The notes beneath the pieces are model-generated. The model made no database searches. It had not been told where the DNA came from and worked only from the letters and a program-made list of their open reading frames with translations. A program made the translations under genes and the position numbers. Of a DNA stretch of 42,682 bases, positions 15,334 through 23,414 are shown piece by piece (positions within the stretch are counted from its first letter, which is position 1; every line of letters begins with the position of its first letter). This DNA is from an archaeon (GTDB lineage Archaea > Thermoproteota > Nitrososphaeria > Conexivisphaerales > DTJL01). Location of the stretch: assembly GCA_021811935.1 (NCBI GenBank), contig JAKAPW010000004.1, forward strand, positions 1 to 42,682, in the 5' to 3' direction.

Positions 15334-17097
15334 ATGAAATCTCCCGCTTCGAACAAGGAGGGAACGAAGGCGCCGGAATACGTCTCCGACCTGGTCGTGG
15401 AGACGATGCGCCGCCTGGGCATCGAATACGTCGCGTTCAACCCCGGCGCCACGTTCAGGGCCCTCCACGACTCCTTCGTGCAGTACGGGGGCATAGGGAT
15501 GGTGCTGTGCTGCCACGAAGAGGTCGCGGTGGCCATAGCCGACGGCTATGCCAGGGCCAAGGGGCGGCCGATGGCGGTGGCGGTCCACGACATAGTGGGG
15601 CTGCAGCACGCCACCAAGGCCATATTCGAATCCTGGCTCGAAAGGGTGCCCATGCTGATACTGGGGGGGACCGGCCCCGTCAGCGTCGAAGACAGGAGGC
15701 CCTGGATAGACTGGATCCACACGGCGAGGATGAACTCGTACCTGGTCAGGGAGTACGTCAAGTGGGACGGCGAGCCGGAGGACGTTACGGGCGCCGTGGA
15801 GTCCCTCCTGCGGGCGCACAGGATAGCCGTCACACCTCCGGAGGGGCCGGTCTACGTCTGTTACGACATCCTCCTGCAGGAGAAGAAGCTCGACGCCCCG
15901 CCGCGGATACCCGACCTCGAGCGTTTCGCTCCGCCCTCCCCTCCGCAGATGGACCGGGACTCCCTCGACAGGGCGGCGAAGCTCCTGGTCGACGCCGCAC
16001 TCCCGGTCGTGGTGGCGGAGCACGCGGGGAGGAGGCCGGAGACGTTCCGCGGCCTGACCGAGCTGGCGGAGCTCCTGTCCGTCCCCGTCCTGGACATGAA
16101 CACGAGCTGCCTGAACTTCCCCAACACGAACGAGCTGGACGTGACTGGGGCCAAGGAAAGGGTCCTGAAGGATTCGGACCTGGTGCTCGCGGTGGACGTG
16201 CGTGACATGGAGCGAGCGCTGTCCGTCCAGCGGTCGAGCCAGTACAGGGGGGCAGTCCGGGCGCTCCGCGATTCGGCCAAGGTGATCCAGATAGGGCTGA
16301 ACGACTACCTGGTAAGGTCCTGGAGCGAAGAGTTCGGCAGGATCTGCCCGGTCGACCTGCCGGTCGCGGCCGATACTTCGGTCGCCCTGCCGGCGCTGGT
16401 CGAAAGGTGCAGGGAGCTGCTGCGGGGCGTCCCGGCCTCCAGGATGGAGGCGCGCAGGGGATACGCGGCAAAGGTGCACAGGGAGCTCAGAAGCCAGTGG
16501 GCGGAGGAGGCCAAGCGCTCGTGGAGCAAGAAGCCGACCTCGACGGCGAGGCTCGCGTCGGAGATCTGGGAGGCGGTCAGGGAGGAGGACTGGGTCCTGG
16601 GGCACGGCTCGCTCAACGGCTGGGTCAGAAGGCTGTGGGCGCTGGACGACCCCCTCAGATACTTCGACCCGACGATAAGCACGGGCTCGGGCCTGGGGGT
16701 ATCCCTGGGGGTGGCGCTGGCGCTGAAGGAGAAGTTCTTCGTCAGCATAGTGGGCGACGGGGACATGCTGTACACGCCAGGCACCCTCTGGACCGCGGCC
16801 AACCTCAGGATACCCATGCTCGTCGTGATGTTCAACAACAGGTCGTACTACCAAGACGAGGGCCACCAGCTGATGATGGCGAGGAGCAGGAACAGGGACG
16901 TCTCCAGGGTGGGGGCCGGCATCAGGATCGACGACCCGGCGCCGGACTTCGCTGCGCTGGCCAGGTCGTTCGGCCTGAACGGGATAGGCCCGGTCGAAGG
17001 CCCGGACGAGGTGGCGCCGGCGCTTCGCAGGGCGGTCGACCTGCTCAAGAAGGAGAAGAAGCTGGTCCTGGTGGACGTCGTGACCCAGCCCAGGTGA
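15334..17097 (+). CDS. Thiamine diphosphate-dependent enzyme (acetolactate synthase/benzoylformate decarboxylase-like)
   Basis: 587 aa with the three-domain layout of the POX/ILV-type ThDP enzymes: N-terminal PYR domain with the cofactor-activating Glu in CCHEEVAVAIADGYAR (about 62), a central domain, and a C-terminal PP domain with GDGDMLYTPG (474-483) and NN at 501-502 as metal-ThDP site. Substrates in the family include pyruvate, benzoylformate, oxalyl-CoA and other 2-oxo acids; none can be assigned. No small regulatory subunit (ilvN type) is next to it, which argues mildly against a biosynthetic acetolactate synthase. ATG 15334 is set by the TATA box. It diverges from an isochorismatase-family gene, suggesting a shared catabolic role, weakly supported. 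Confidence 0.88.
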   Translation: MKSPASNKEGTKAPEYVSDLVVETMRRLGIEYVAFNPGATFRALHDSFVQYGGIGMVLCCHEEVAVAIADGYARAKGRPMAVAVHDIVGLQHATKAIFESWLERVPMLILGGTGPVSVEDRRPWIDWIHTARMNSYLVREYVKWDGEPEDVTGAVESLLRAHRIAVTPPEGPVYVCYDILLQEKKLDAPPRIPDLERFAPPSPPQMDRDSLDRAAKLLVDAALPVVVAEHAGRRPETFRGLTELAELLSVPVLDMNTSCLNFPNTNELDVTGAKERVLKDSDLVLAVDVRDMERALSVQRSSQYRGAVRALRDSAKVIQIGLNDYLVRSWSEEFGRICPVDLPVAADTSVALPALVERCRELLRGVPASRMEARRGYAAKVHRELRSQWAEEAKRSWSKKPTSTARLASEIWEAVREEDWVLGHGSLNGWVRRLWALDDPLRYFDPTISTGSGLGVSLGVALALKEKFFVSIVGDGDMLYTPGTLWTAANLRIPMLVVMFNNRSYYQDEGHQLMMARSRNRDVSRVGAGIRIDDPAPDFAALARSFGLNGIGPVEGPDEVAPALRRAVDLLKKEKKLVLVDVVTQPR

Positions 17098-17139
17098 CCG
17101 TCGGTCGGTGGACCCGACGCGGTGCGCCGGAGGCGCCCG

Positions 17140-18357
17140 TCAGCGGTGGATTCTGCCCCTTCTGTAGAACGAGTTGCGCGGCCGCGTCGCCCAGTAGCCG
17201 CCGCCGTACGAGCCCGAGTTCCGCCTGGCTTCGAATCCAAACTGCTTGTCGGAGTCCCGCAGCGGCTTTATCGGGGCCTTTGTGTGGTGCAGCACCCTGG
17301 TGAAGTCGTCGTATTCGTCCGTGGTCACCAGGATGTATGATTTGCCCCGCTTTCCCGCCCTTGCGGTCCTGCCTACCCGGTGGAAGTAGATCAGCGGGTC
17401 GGTGGGCACGTCGTAGTTCACGACGCATTCCACCTGCGGTATGTCTATCCCCCTGCTGGCCACGTCCGTGGCCACGAGTATGTCGACGTTCCCCGATCTG
17501 AACGTGTTCATGGAATGGTCCCGCTGATGCTGGCTCAGGTTGCCGTGCAGCGGCACCGCGGGGTAGTTGCGCGCGCGGAGCTCGCCCGCGAGCCTGTGCG
17601 CGCCGTACTTCGTCCTGCAGAATATCATGGCGCTGGCCGGCTTTTCGCGCTCGAGGAGGCCGGCCAGGAAGTGCAGCTTCTCCCGCGGGTCGACCACCGC
17701 GTAGTACTGGTCGAGGGTCTCGACGGAGGGCTCGTCCGAATCTATGAGGATCTTCTGCGGATTCTTCATGAACTTCCTGGACAGCTCGATTATCCTGCTC
17801 GGCATGGTGGCCGAGAAGAGCCCGGTCTGCCTCCTCGCGGGGACCCGACCCAGTATGTATTCTATGTCGTCGATGAAGCCCATGTCCAGCATCGTGTCCG
17901 CCTCGTCCAGTATGACGAACTTCACCGAGTCGAGGTCCAGCGAACCCCTCTTGATGTGGTCTATCAGCCTTCCTGGCGTCCCCACCACCGCGTGGACGCC
18001 GTGGTTCAGCGCCTCGAACTGGACGTTTATCGACTGGCCTCCGTAAATCGTCACCACCTTGATGCCGGTGTAGACGCCCAGCCTCCTGATTTCGTTGGTT
18101 ATCTGGACGGCCAGCTCCCGGGTGGGAGCGAGCACCAGCGCCTGCACCAGGCGGCTCTTCACGTCGACGGCCTGGAGGAGAGGGAGCGCGTACGCCGCCG
18201 TCTTCCCCGTCCCTGTCTTGGCCTGCCCTATGACGTCCTGCCCCTTCAGAAGCGGGCCTATGGCCTGCTCCTGTATGGGAGAAGGCCTCTCGAAGCCCGC
18301 CTTATCGACCCCCTTCAGTATGAGAGAGTCCAGCTTCAGTTCCTCGAAATTGATCAC
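17140..18357 (-). CDS. DEAD-box RNA helicase
   Basis: 405 aa ATP-dependent RNA helicase. In order: Q motif (Gln29 in PSPIQEQA), AKTGTGKT (46-53), PTRELA, GTPGR, DEAD (151-154), SAT (182-184), then the second RecA domain with TDVASRGIDIP and HRVGRTARAG. The C-terminal tail is Gly/Arg/Tyr rich (YGGGYWATRPRN), a likely RNA-binding region. The start is GTG 18357, giving the family-like INFEELKLD; a CTTTTAT-type box lies 30 nt away. The longer ORF to 18462 adds unlike sequence. Likely role in RNA unwinding or ribosome work; not linked to the neighbours. Confidence 0.93.
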   Translation of the reverse strand: MINFEELKLDSLILKGVDKAGFERPSPIQEQAIGPLLKGQDVIGQAKTGTGKTAAYALPLLQAVDVKSRLVQALVLAPTRELAVQITNEIRRLGVYTGIKVVTIYGGQSINVQFEALNHGVHAVVGTPGRLIDHIKRGSLDLDSVKFVILDEADTMLDMGFIDDIEYILGRVPARRQTGLFSATMPSRIIELSRKFMKNPQKILIDSDEPSVETLDQYYAVVDPREKLHFLAGLLEREKPASAMIFCRTKYGAHRLAGELRARNYPAVPLHGNLSQHQRDHSMNTFRSGNVDILVATDVASRGIDIPQVECVVNYDVPTDPLIYFHRVGRTARAGKRGKSYILVTTDEYDDFTRVLHHTKAPIKPLRDSDKQFGFEARRNSGSYGGGYWATRPRNSFYRRGRIHR

Positions 18358-18382
18358 GTTTATTTCACCAATGAAGCAGTGT

Positions 18383-18391
18383 CCTTTTATC
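18383..18391 (-). promoter_or_regulatory. TATA-like box for the DEAD-box helicase gene
   Basis: The minus strand reads GATAAAAGG, centred 30 nt before GTG 18357. Confidence 0.5.
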
Positions 18392-18506
18392 AGAATCTTG
18401 CAACGACCTGAATCCCGAACACAGACTTTTAGTAAGGCCTCCGAGGTCTCATATATAAGCATGACGCACGACCATGAGAACGCCGCCCGCCGGACGGCCA
18501 GCTATC

Positions 18507-18515
18507 GATAAATAT
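18507..18515 (+). promoter_or_regulatory. TATA box for the MHS-type MFS gene
   Basis: GATAAATAT centred 28 nt before TTG 18539. It supports the TTG start. Confidence 0.55.
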
Positions 18516-18538
18516 GCGCCGCAGGCCCTGGCGGTCTG

Positions 18539-19825
18539 TTGTACGGCCCTTCCCGGTCCGAGGTCGCCAAGCTGGTGCTCGGTACCGTCACGGGGTCCGT
18601 GATAGAATGGTACGCGTTCGACATCACCGCGATAGCGGCCAGCATAGCGTGGCCGTACACGTTCTTCCAGAGGCCGGACGCGTTCACCGGCCTGCTCTTT
18701 TCGCTGAGCGTGTACGGCCTGGCCTTCCTGGCCAGACCGCTGGGCGGCTTCGTCTTCGGCCACTTCGGCGACAGGTACGGCAGGCGGGCCACCCTGACAT
18801 GGACCCTCGTGACGATGGGGGTCTGCACCCTCGGGATAGGGCTCACCCCCTCCCATGCGGGCGAATGGAGCGTGGCCCTCATCGCGCTCTTCACGTTCAT
18901 GCAGGGCTTCGCCATAGGCGGCGAATGGGGGGGCGTCTCGACCTGGATCACGGAGTACGCCGCGAGGAGCAGGAGAAGGGCGTTCTGGACGAGCTGGGTG
19001 AACCAGGGCCTGGCGCTCGGCCTAGTGCTGGCCACCGCGGCCTTCTCCGTGCTGATATCGACCCTGGGTGACGCTGGCTTCGTCGCGGGCGCATGGAGGA
19101 TCCCCTTCTACGTAGGGGCGGCGGCGACGGTGCCCGCCGTGGTCGTCAGGATGAAGATGGTGGAGAGCCCGCTCTTCGACTCTCTCCAGAAGAGGTCGCA
19201 GGTGGAAAGGGCCCCGGCCTTTGCCGTCCTCAGGAAGATGTGGCGCCTGGTGCTTCTGATGGTGGCCGCCTGGTTCTCCGTCCCGGCCGTGTCCTATGTC
19301 GTCACCTCGTTTTCTCCGGCCTACCTGAAGCTGTCCGGGATGCCGGCGGAGACCGGGCCCCTGTCCATATCGATAGCCACGGTCGCGCTCATGGGACTCA
19401 TACTGCTGACCGGCCTGCTGGGGGACAGGGTCGGGCGCAGGAGGGTCCTCCTCCTCAGCCAGGCCCTGGGGTTCGTGCTGGCCGTCCCGTATTTCCTGCT
19501 CCTCAACACGGGCGACCCGCTGCTCGTGATAGCAGGCCAGACTCTCTTCTACGGCGCGACCCAGTTCGGCCTTTCCGTGATCTCGGCGTACCTGGCGGAG
19601 CAGTTCCCCGGAAGGTACAGGTACTCCGGGGCGGGCATGAGCTTCCAGATCGGGGCGCTGCTCGGCGGCGGCCTGGCCCCGGTGGTAGCCTCGTACCTGA
19701 TGGACGCCTTCGGCGGCCCGAAGGGCTCCTGGATCTACATAGCCGGGCTGATGATGGCGTACAGCGCTGTCTCCATGGCCGCCACCCTGGCTTCCCGGGA
19801 GACCGTGAACAGGGAGCTGGACTGA
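18539..19825 (+). CDS. MFS transporter, metabolite:H+ symporter (MHS)-like
   Basis: 428 aa, 12 predicted membrane spans. The start GSVIEWYAFDI, the loop GHFGDRYGRRATL and GFAIGGEWGG with ITEYA are hallmarks of the MHS family (KgtP, ShiA, ProP relatives), which import organic acids, shikimate, betaines or similar with protons. The second half carries GDRVGRRRVL. The substrate is not readable. TTG start set by the TATA box. It ends 5 bases before the stop of the convergent SDR gene. An uptake role paired with the nearby SDR or ThDP enzyme is possible but unproven. Confidence 0.87.
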   Translation: MYGPSRSEVAKLVLGTVTGSVIEWYAFDITAIAASIAWPYTFFQRPDAFTGLLFSLSVYGLAFLARPLGGFVFGHFGDRYGRRATLTWTLVTMGVCTLGIGLTPSHAGEWSVALIALFTFMQGFAIGGEWGGVSTWITEYAARSRRRAFWTSWVNQGLALGLVLATAAFSVLISTLGDAGFVAGAWRIPFYVGAAATVPAVVVRMKMVESPLFDSLQKRSQVERAPAFAVLRKMWRLVLLMVAAWFSVPAVSYVVTSFSPAYLKLSGMPAETGPLSISIATVALMGLILLTGLLGDRVGRRRVLLLSQALGFVLAVPYFLLLNTGDPLLVIAGQTLFYGATQFGLSVISAYLAEQFPGRYRYSGAGMSFQIGALLGGGLAPVVASYLMDAFGGPKGSWIYIAGLMMAYSAVSMAATLASRETVNRELD

Positions 19826-19830
19826 GCGGG

Positions 19831-20589
19831 TCAGACCATTATGCTGCCGCCGTCCACGTTGATTATCTGCCCCGTGACGAAGTCGCTCTCCTCCGAGGCG
19901 AGGAAGAGGACGGCCCCGACAAGGTCGGCGGGCACCAGGTCCCGCTTCAGGCAACGCCTTTCCCTGCTCCGGAGGAACGTGTCCTTCGGGTAATTGGCGA
20001 CGGTGGCTTCGGTGGCGACCAGGCCGGGCGTCACCGTGTTCACGTTGACGTTGTATTCGCCGACCTCCCTGGCGAGCGCCCTGGTGAAAGATATCACCGC
20101 CCCCTTCGACGTCACGTAGTGGATGAAGCCAGGCGAAGGGCTGCCCAGCGCCGTCCCGGAAGAAATGTTGACTATCTTCCCCCTCCCCCTCTGCTTCATG
20201 TATGGGAAGGCCGCCCTGCAGCAGAGCCACATCCCGACCACGTTGACGTCCAGCGCCTTGCGCCACTCGTCGGCGGGGACCTCGTTCCACGGCCTCCTGG
20301 CTATGGTTGAGAAGTAGGCGGCGTTGTTCACCAGCACGTCGGGTGGGCCGAGGCTGCTGTCGCACGACCGGACCATCTTCTCCACGGAGTCGGGGTCGGA
20401 CACGTCGGTCCTGACGCAGTGGCATCTCCCGCCCAGCTTCCCTATCTCTTCGGAGGTCTGCCTCAGCGCCCCCTCGTCTATGTCCGCCACGCACACGCTC
20501 GCCCCGCGTTCCGCGAAGGCGGCCGAGTACACCCTGCCTATCCCCTTCGCGCCCCCGGTGACTATCACGGTCTTCCCGTCGAATTTCAT
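19831..20589 (-). CDS. SDR-family oxidoreductase
   Basis: Classical short-chain dehydrogenase of 252 aa. Cofactor motif TGGAKGIG at 11-18, NNAA at 88-91, active site Ser143/144, Tyr158 and Lys162 (YVTSK), and the C-terminal GQIINVDGGSIMV. It reduces or oxidises an alcohol/carbonyl with NAD(P)(H). The substrate is unknown; sugar, 3-oxoacyl and steroid-type SDRs all look alike here. The ATG at 20589, next to MKFDGKTVIVTGG, is preferred over the track start at 20643, with an ACTTAAC box 28 nt away. Confidence 0.9.
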   Translation of the reverse strand: MKFDGKTVIVTGGAKGIGRVYSAAFAERGASVCVADIDEGALRQTSEEIGKLGGRCHCVRTDVSDPDSVEKMVRSCDSSLGPPDVLVNNAAYFSTIARRPWNEVPADEWRKALDVNVVGMWLCCRAAFPYMKQRGRGKIVNISSGTALGSPSPGFIHYVTSKGAVISFTRALAREVGEYNVNVNTVTPGLVATEATVANYPKDTFLRSRERRCLKRDLVPADLVGAVLFLASEESDFVTGQIINVDGGSIMV

Positions 20590-20613
20590 TGTGGCCGCCT
20601 TTTCCGTCAAGGT

Positions 20614-20620
20614 AGTTAAG
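20614..20620 (-). promoter_or_regulatory. TATA-like box for the SDR gene
   Basis: The minus strand reads CTTAACT, centred 28 nt before the ATG at 20589. Confidence 0.45.
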
Positions 20621-20643
20621 TCTTGCACGGCCCTCGCTCGCAA

Positions 20644-20651
20644 GATTTATC
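20644..20651 (+). promoter_or_regulatory. TATA-like box for the small Cys/His-rich gene
   Basis: GATTTATC centred at 20648. It predicts an RNA start near 20676, about 15 nt before GTG 20691, so this RNA would carry a short leader. Confidence 0.45.
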
Positions 20652-20690
20652 TGCGGCGGTGCCGTATTTGCGACAGCCGGGGGAAGTGGT

Positions 20691-20870
20691 GTGGCTGCGG
20701 ATCCCGCGGTGGCCATCTCGGCCGATCTGGACATTGAGCCGACGGAGCGTGCGGCCGGGCCCGACCAGTGCGATTCCAGGCACGAGGCCTTCTCCACGGT
20801 GCACAGGTGCTCCCTGCTCAGGGACCACGACCTGCCCCACCGATGCGAGCACGCCTCCTGGGCGAAGTAG
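20691..20870 (+). CDS. Small Cys/His-rich, probable zinc-binding protein (59 aa)
   Basis: Absent from the ORF track because it is just under the length cut. GTG 20691 to TAG 20870 encodes 59 aa. The C-terminal half has regularly spaced Cys and His: CDSRH, VHRCSL, RDHDLPHRCEH. HRC occurs twice, and the segment resembles the C-x-L-x-x-x-H-x-x-PHR pattern of small zinc proteins. Arg codons are mostly AGG as in real genes here, and a TATA box precedes it. A G/A-rich GGGGGAAG lies before the start. Function unknown; metal binding is inferred from spacing. The longer ORF in the next frame (20623-20913) has no such pattern. Confidence 0.6.
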   Translation: MAADPAVAISADLDIEPTERAAGPDQCDSRHEAFSTVHRCSLLRDHDLPHRCEHASWAK

Positions 20871-20949
20871 GCAGGCCCCCGGCGCCTTGCGGGACGGCCG
20901 CGCAAGACTCTAAAGGGTGCCCCGGGCCCCCGATGGCCTGCGCCGTCTT

Positions 20950-22104
20950 ATGAAACCATATCCGACCGACGTCCTCGCCATCACTGCCGCCACCTTCGTG
21001 GCCTTCATGGGGATAGGGGTGGTGGACCCCCTGCTGCCACTGATCGGGGAGCGGCTCGGAGCGACGCCGCCCCAGATCGAGCTTCTGTTCACAGGCTACA
21101 TCGGGGTGATGGCCTTCGCCATGCTGCTCTCCGGTGCGGCGGGGACGCGCTTCGGAGCGAAGAAGACCCTGATGCTCGGGCTGGGCCTGGTGGTGATATT
21201 CTCTACCCTGTCCGGGCTGTCGCCGACCATATCGGCGCTGGCGCTCTTCCGCAGCGGATGGGGGCTCGGCAACGCCTTCTTCGTCTCCATGGCGCTCTCT
21301 ATCCTGGTCGGGGCGTCCGTCGCGGACACGGCGTCCACCATAGTCCTCTACGAAGCAGCGCTGGGGCTGGGGATAGCCTCCGGGCCGCTGCTGGGCGGGC
21401 TGCTGGGCTCCTACTCGTGGCGCTATCCGTTCTTCGGGACGGCCTCCCTGATGGCCGTGGGTCTCCTGGCGACGGCCGTGTTCGTCCGCGACCCCAAGAA
21501 GGAGGAGGCCCGCACGGTCAGGGACGTCGTGGGCGCCCTCGGCGACCGAGCCGTGCTGACGAACGCGTTGATCGGCCTCGCGTACAGCTACGCGTTCTTC
21601 ACCATACTGGCCTATTCCCCCCTTACGCTGGCCGGCCTCTCCACCATGACACTGGGGGTGACGTACTTCTTCTGGGGGGTGCTCGTCGCGTTCGCGTCCG
21701 TCTACGCAGTCAGGAAGCTCGAAAGGCTGGTACCGCCGATCCGTCTGCTCCAGGCCAGCCTGCTGTCGCTCGCGGCGATAATGGCGGCCGCTGGCATGGA
21801 AGGCGGGAGCGCTCTGCTCTACCTGATAGTGGCCTCCGGCTTCTTCTGCGGCATGTCGAACGCCATATTCACCACCTTCGCAATGACGGCGTCGCCGTTC
21901 TCCCGCTCCGTCTCCTCCGCCGCGTACAACTTCCTGCGGTGGGGGGGCGCGGCGATAGCGCCCGTGGCCTCGGGGATCATCGGACAGGCGGACGGGGTCC
22001 GGGCCCCCTTCTATCTTGCCGGGCTGATGCTCGTCGCGGGATGCGCCGCCCTGGCACTCAGGGGAAGGCTGATAACGGACGCCGAGCGGCTCAGCCCTCG
22101 ATGA
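20950..22104 (+). CDS. MFS transporter, drug/solute efflux-like (DHA-type)
   Basis: 384 aa with about 12 hydrophobic helices, starting KPYPTDVLAITAATFVAFMGIG. The D-P motif in TM1 (GVVDPLLPLIGE), SGAAGTRFGAKKTL in loop 2-3 and the TM4-5 stretch resemble the DHA1 multidrug-efflux branch; substrate unknown. The ATG at 20950 is preferred over GTG 20917, because a possible TATA element (CTCTAAAG) overlaps the latter. A 6-codon ORF at 20933-20953 ends in a TGA that overlaps this ATG. The 3' end overlaps the convergent DUF488 gene by 14 bases. Confidence 0.85.
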   Translation: MKPYPTDVLAITAATFVAFMGIGVVDPLLPLIGERLGATPPQIELLFTGYIGVMAFAMLLSGAAGTRFGAKKTLMLGLGLVVIFSTLSGLSPTISALALFRSGWGLGNAFFVSMALSILVGASVADTASTIVLYEAALGLGIASGPLLGGLLGSYSWRYPFFGTASLMAVGLLATAVFVRDPKKEEARTVRDVVGALGDRAVLTNALIGLAYSYAFFTILAYSPLTLAGLSTMTLGVTYFFWGVLVAFASVYAVRKLERLVPPIRLLQASLLSLAAIMAAAGMEGGSALLYLIVASGFFCGMSNAIFTTFAMTASPFSRSVSSAAYNFLRWGGAAIAPVASGIIGQADGVRAPFYLAGLMLVAGCAALALRGRLITDAERLSPR

Positions 22105-22429
22105 TTGTTTTCAACGCGTTTGCATTGTTGTAGACCGTCTCCCTGGACGAGAACAGCAGCGTGACCGTTCCCCTCCCCGACAGCCTCCTGAGCTCGTCCA
22201 GCTTTCCGTTCCCCTCCAGCTCCTTCCCGTACCTCTCCACGAACCCTCCCCATTTCCCCGGGTCGTGCGAGAACCATCGTCTGAGCCCGTCGCTGGGCGC
22301 CACCTCCTTCAGCCAGCCGTCCATCCTGGCCTCCTCCTTCTTCATCCCGCGCGGCCAGAGCCTGTCCACCAGGAACCTGAGGCCGTCGGACGGGTCGGGC
22401 TCGTCATAGACGCGCTTGACCCTGATCAT
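22091..22429 (-). CDS. DUF488-family protein
   Basis: 112 aa with the family signature: KRVYDEPDPSDGLRFLVDRLWPRG near the N-terminus, LKEVAPSDGLRRWF, then LFSSRE. This short form of DUF488 is widespread in bacteria and archaea; its biochemical role is not established. Start ATG 22429, 28 nt from a TTTTTTAAG element. Divergent from the CBS gene; a 90-base gap holds both promoters. Confidence 0.9.
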   Translation of the reverse strand: MIRVKRVYDEPDPSDGLRFLVDRLWPRGMKKEEARMDGWLKEVAPSDGLRRWFSHDPGKWGGFVERYGKELEGNGKLDELRRLSGRGTVTLLFSSRETVYNNANALKTIIEG

Positions 22430-22452
22430 CAGGTCCGGACGGGCACGCGCGG

Positions 22453-22461
22453 CTTAAAAAA
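22453..22461 (-). promoter_or_regulatory. TATA-like box for the DUF488 gene
   Basis: The minus strand reads TTTTTTAAG, centred 28 nt before the ATG at 22429. Confidence 0.45.
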
Positions 22462-22485
22462 AGTTCGCGACAACGACGAGCATTC

Positions 22486-22494
22486 GATTAATAA
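22486..22494 (+). promoter_or_regulatory. TATA box for the CBS-domain gene
   Basis: GATTAATAA centred 30 nt before TTG 22520. It lies within the longer track ORF, which therefore starts too early. Confidence 0.55.
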
Positions 22495-22519
22495 GGAAGC
22501 TTCCCCGCTCGGTCAGCGT

Positions 22520-22969
22520 TTGACGTCCGTCAAAGAGATAATGAGCGGCAAGGTCTTCGTCATGGACGCCAAGAAGACGGTGGTCGAAGCGGCCAGGCTC
22601 ATGAACTCCAACGACGTGCCGTGCATCCTGGTCTCCGTGGACGACGGGATAGCAGGCATAGTGACCGAAAGGGACATAGTGCGAAAGATAGTGGCGGAGA
22701 GCTTCCAGGCGAAGGACGTGCTGCTGGAGAACATCATGACCAGACCCCTGATCACGATCTCGCCCCAGGCCAGCATAGAGGAGGCGTCCAGGGCGATGGT
22801 GACCTACGGCGTGAGACGCCTCCCGGTCATCACCGAGGGGAAGCTGGTGGGTATAGTCACAGCCACGGAGATAGCGGCCACGTGCGCCAGGGAGAAGAAC
22901 TACGAGGACACCAGGCTGAACGCGCTGGCGAAGCTGCCGGACGACAGGCTGCCGCCTTCCTACGGCTGA
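22520..22969 (+). CDS. Tandem CBS-domain protein
   Basis: 149 aa made of two CBS motifs: VKEIMSGKVFVMD...GIVTERDIVRKI and ENIMTRPLITISP...LVGIVTATEI. Paired CBS domains form a Bateman module that binds adenine nucleotides or S-adenosyl compounds and usually senses energy state. No fused enzyme domain, so it is a stand-alone regulator or partner protein. TTG 22520 is chosen for its TATA spacing; the 85 extra N-terminal residues in the track are not CBS-like. Target unknown. Confidence 0.9.
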   Translation: MTSVKEIMSGKVFVMDAKKTVVEAARLMNSNDVPCILVSVDDGIAGIVTERDIVRKIVAESFQAKDVLLENIMTRPLITISPQASIEEASRAMVTYGVRRLPVITEGKLVGIVTATEIAATCAREKNYEDTRLNALAKLPDDRLPPSYG

Positions 22970-22976
22970 AACCCGT

Positions 22977-23414
22977 TCACGGCGGGGGCTCCCGCCGGGC
23001 CGCCGACCACAGGGCGATGAGCGTAAGCGCGTAGTTGACCGCGTAGGACGAAGCGCACAGCGGGCAGACCACCCCGATCAGGGCCAGCTGGACATACCAC
23101 AGGTAGACCGTGAAGGCGTTGCCTATCATGAGGAAGTAGAAGAGCGACGCGGGGTCGCGAATCGGTCCCGTCACCCACCGAGTGGAGAGGAGCCCCGCGC
23201 CGAGGACCAGGACGAACCACCCGAGCCCCAGGTACGCGAACGGGACGCCGAATATGGACGTCCGCCCGCTGGCGAAGACCCCCTGGCAGGATATGGTCGC
23301 GCTTATGGTGCAGGAGGTGAAGGAGCCGGTGGCCTGCTCGTAGACTATGTACGAGGCTATGGCCAGGCCGGCCAGGGCGAGCGCCACGAAGAGCTTCGCC
23401 CGGAGGTCGTTCAA
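22977..23414 (-). CDS. VKOR-family membrane oxidoreductase
   Basis: 145 aa with four hydrophobic helices. Active-site CPLC (Cys117, Cys120) in the last helix region, the loop cysteine pair Cys35/Cys43 ([10 protein letters not shown]) and [11 protein letters not shown] match bacterial and archaeal vitamin K epoxide reductase homologues, which pass electrons from a thioredoxin-like partner to quinone and so drive disulfide bond formation outside the cell. The TTG start at 23414 overlaps the stop of the DUF929 gene (TTGA), so the two are translationally coupled. The partner is therefore probably the DUF929 protein. Confidence 0.92.
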   Translation of the reverse strand: MNDLRAKLFVALALAGLAIASYIVYEQATGSFTSCTISATISCQGVFASGRTSIFGVPFAYLGLGWFVLVLGAGLLSTRWVTGPIRDPASLFYFLMIGNAFTVYLWYVQLALIGVVCPLCASSYAVNYALTLIALWSAARREPPP

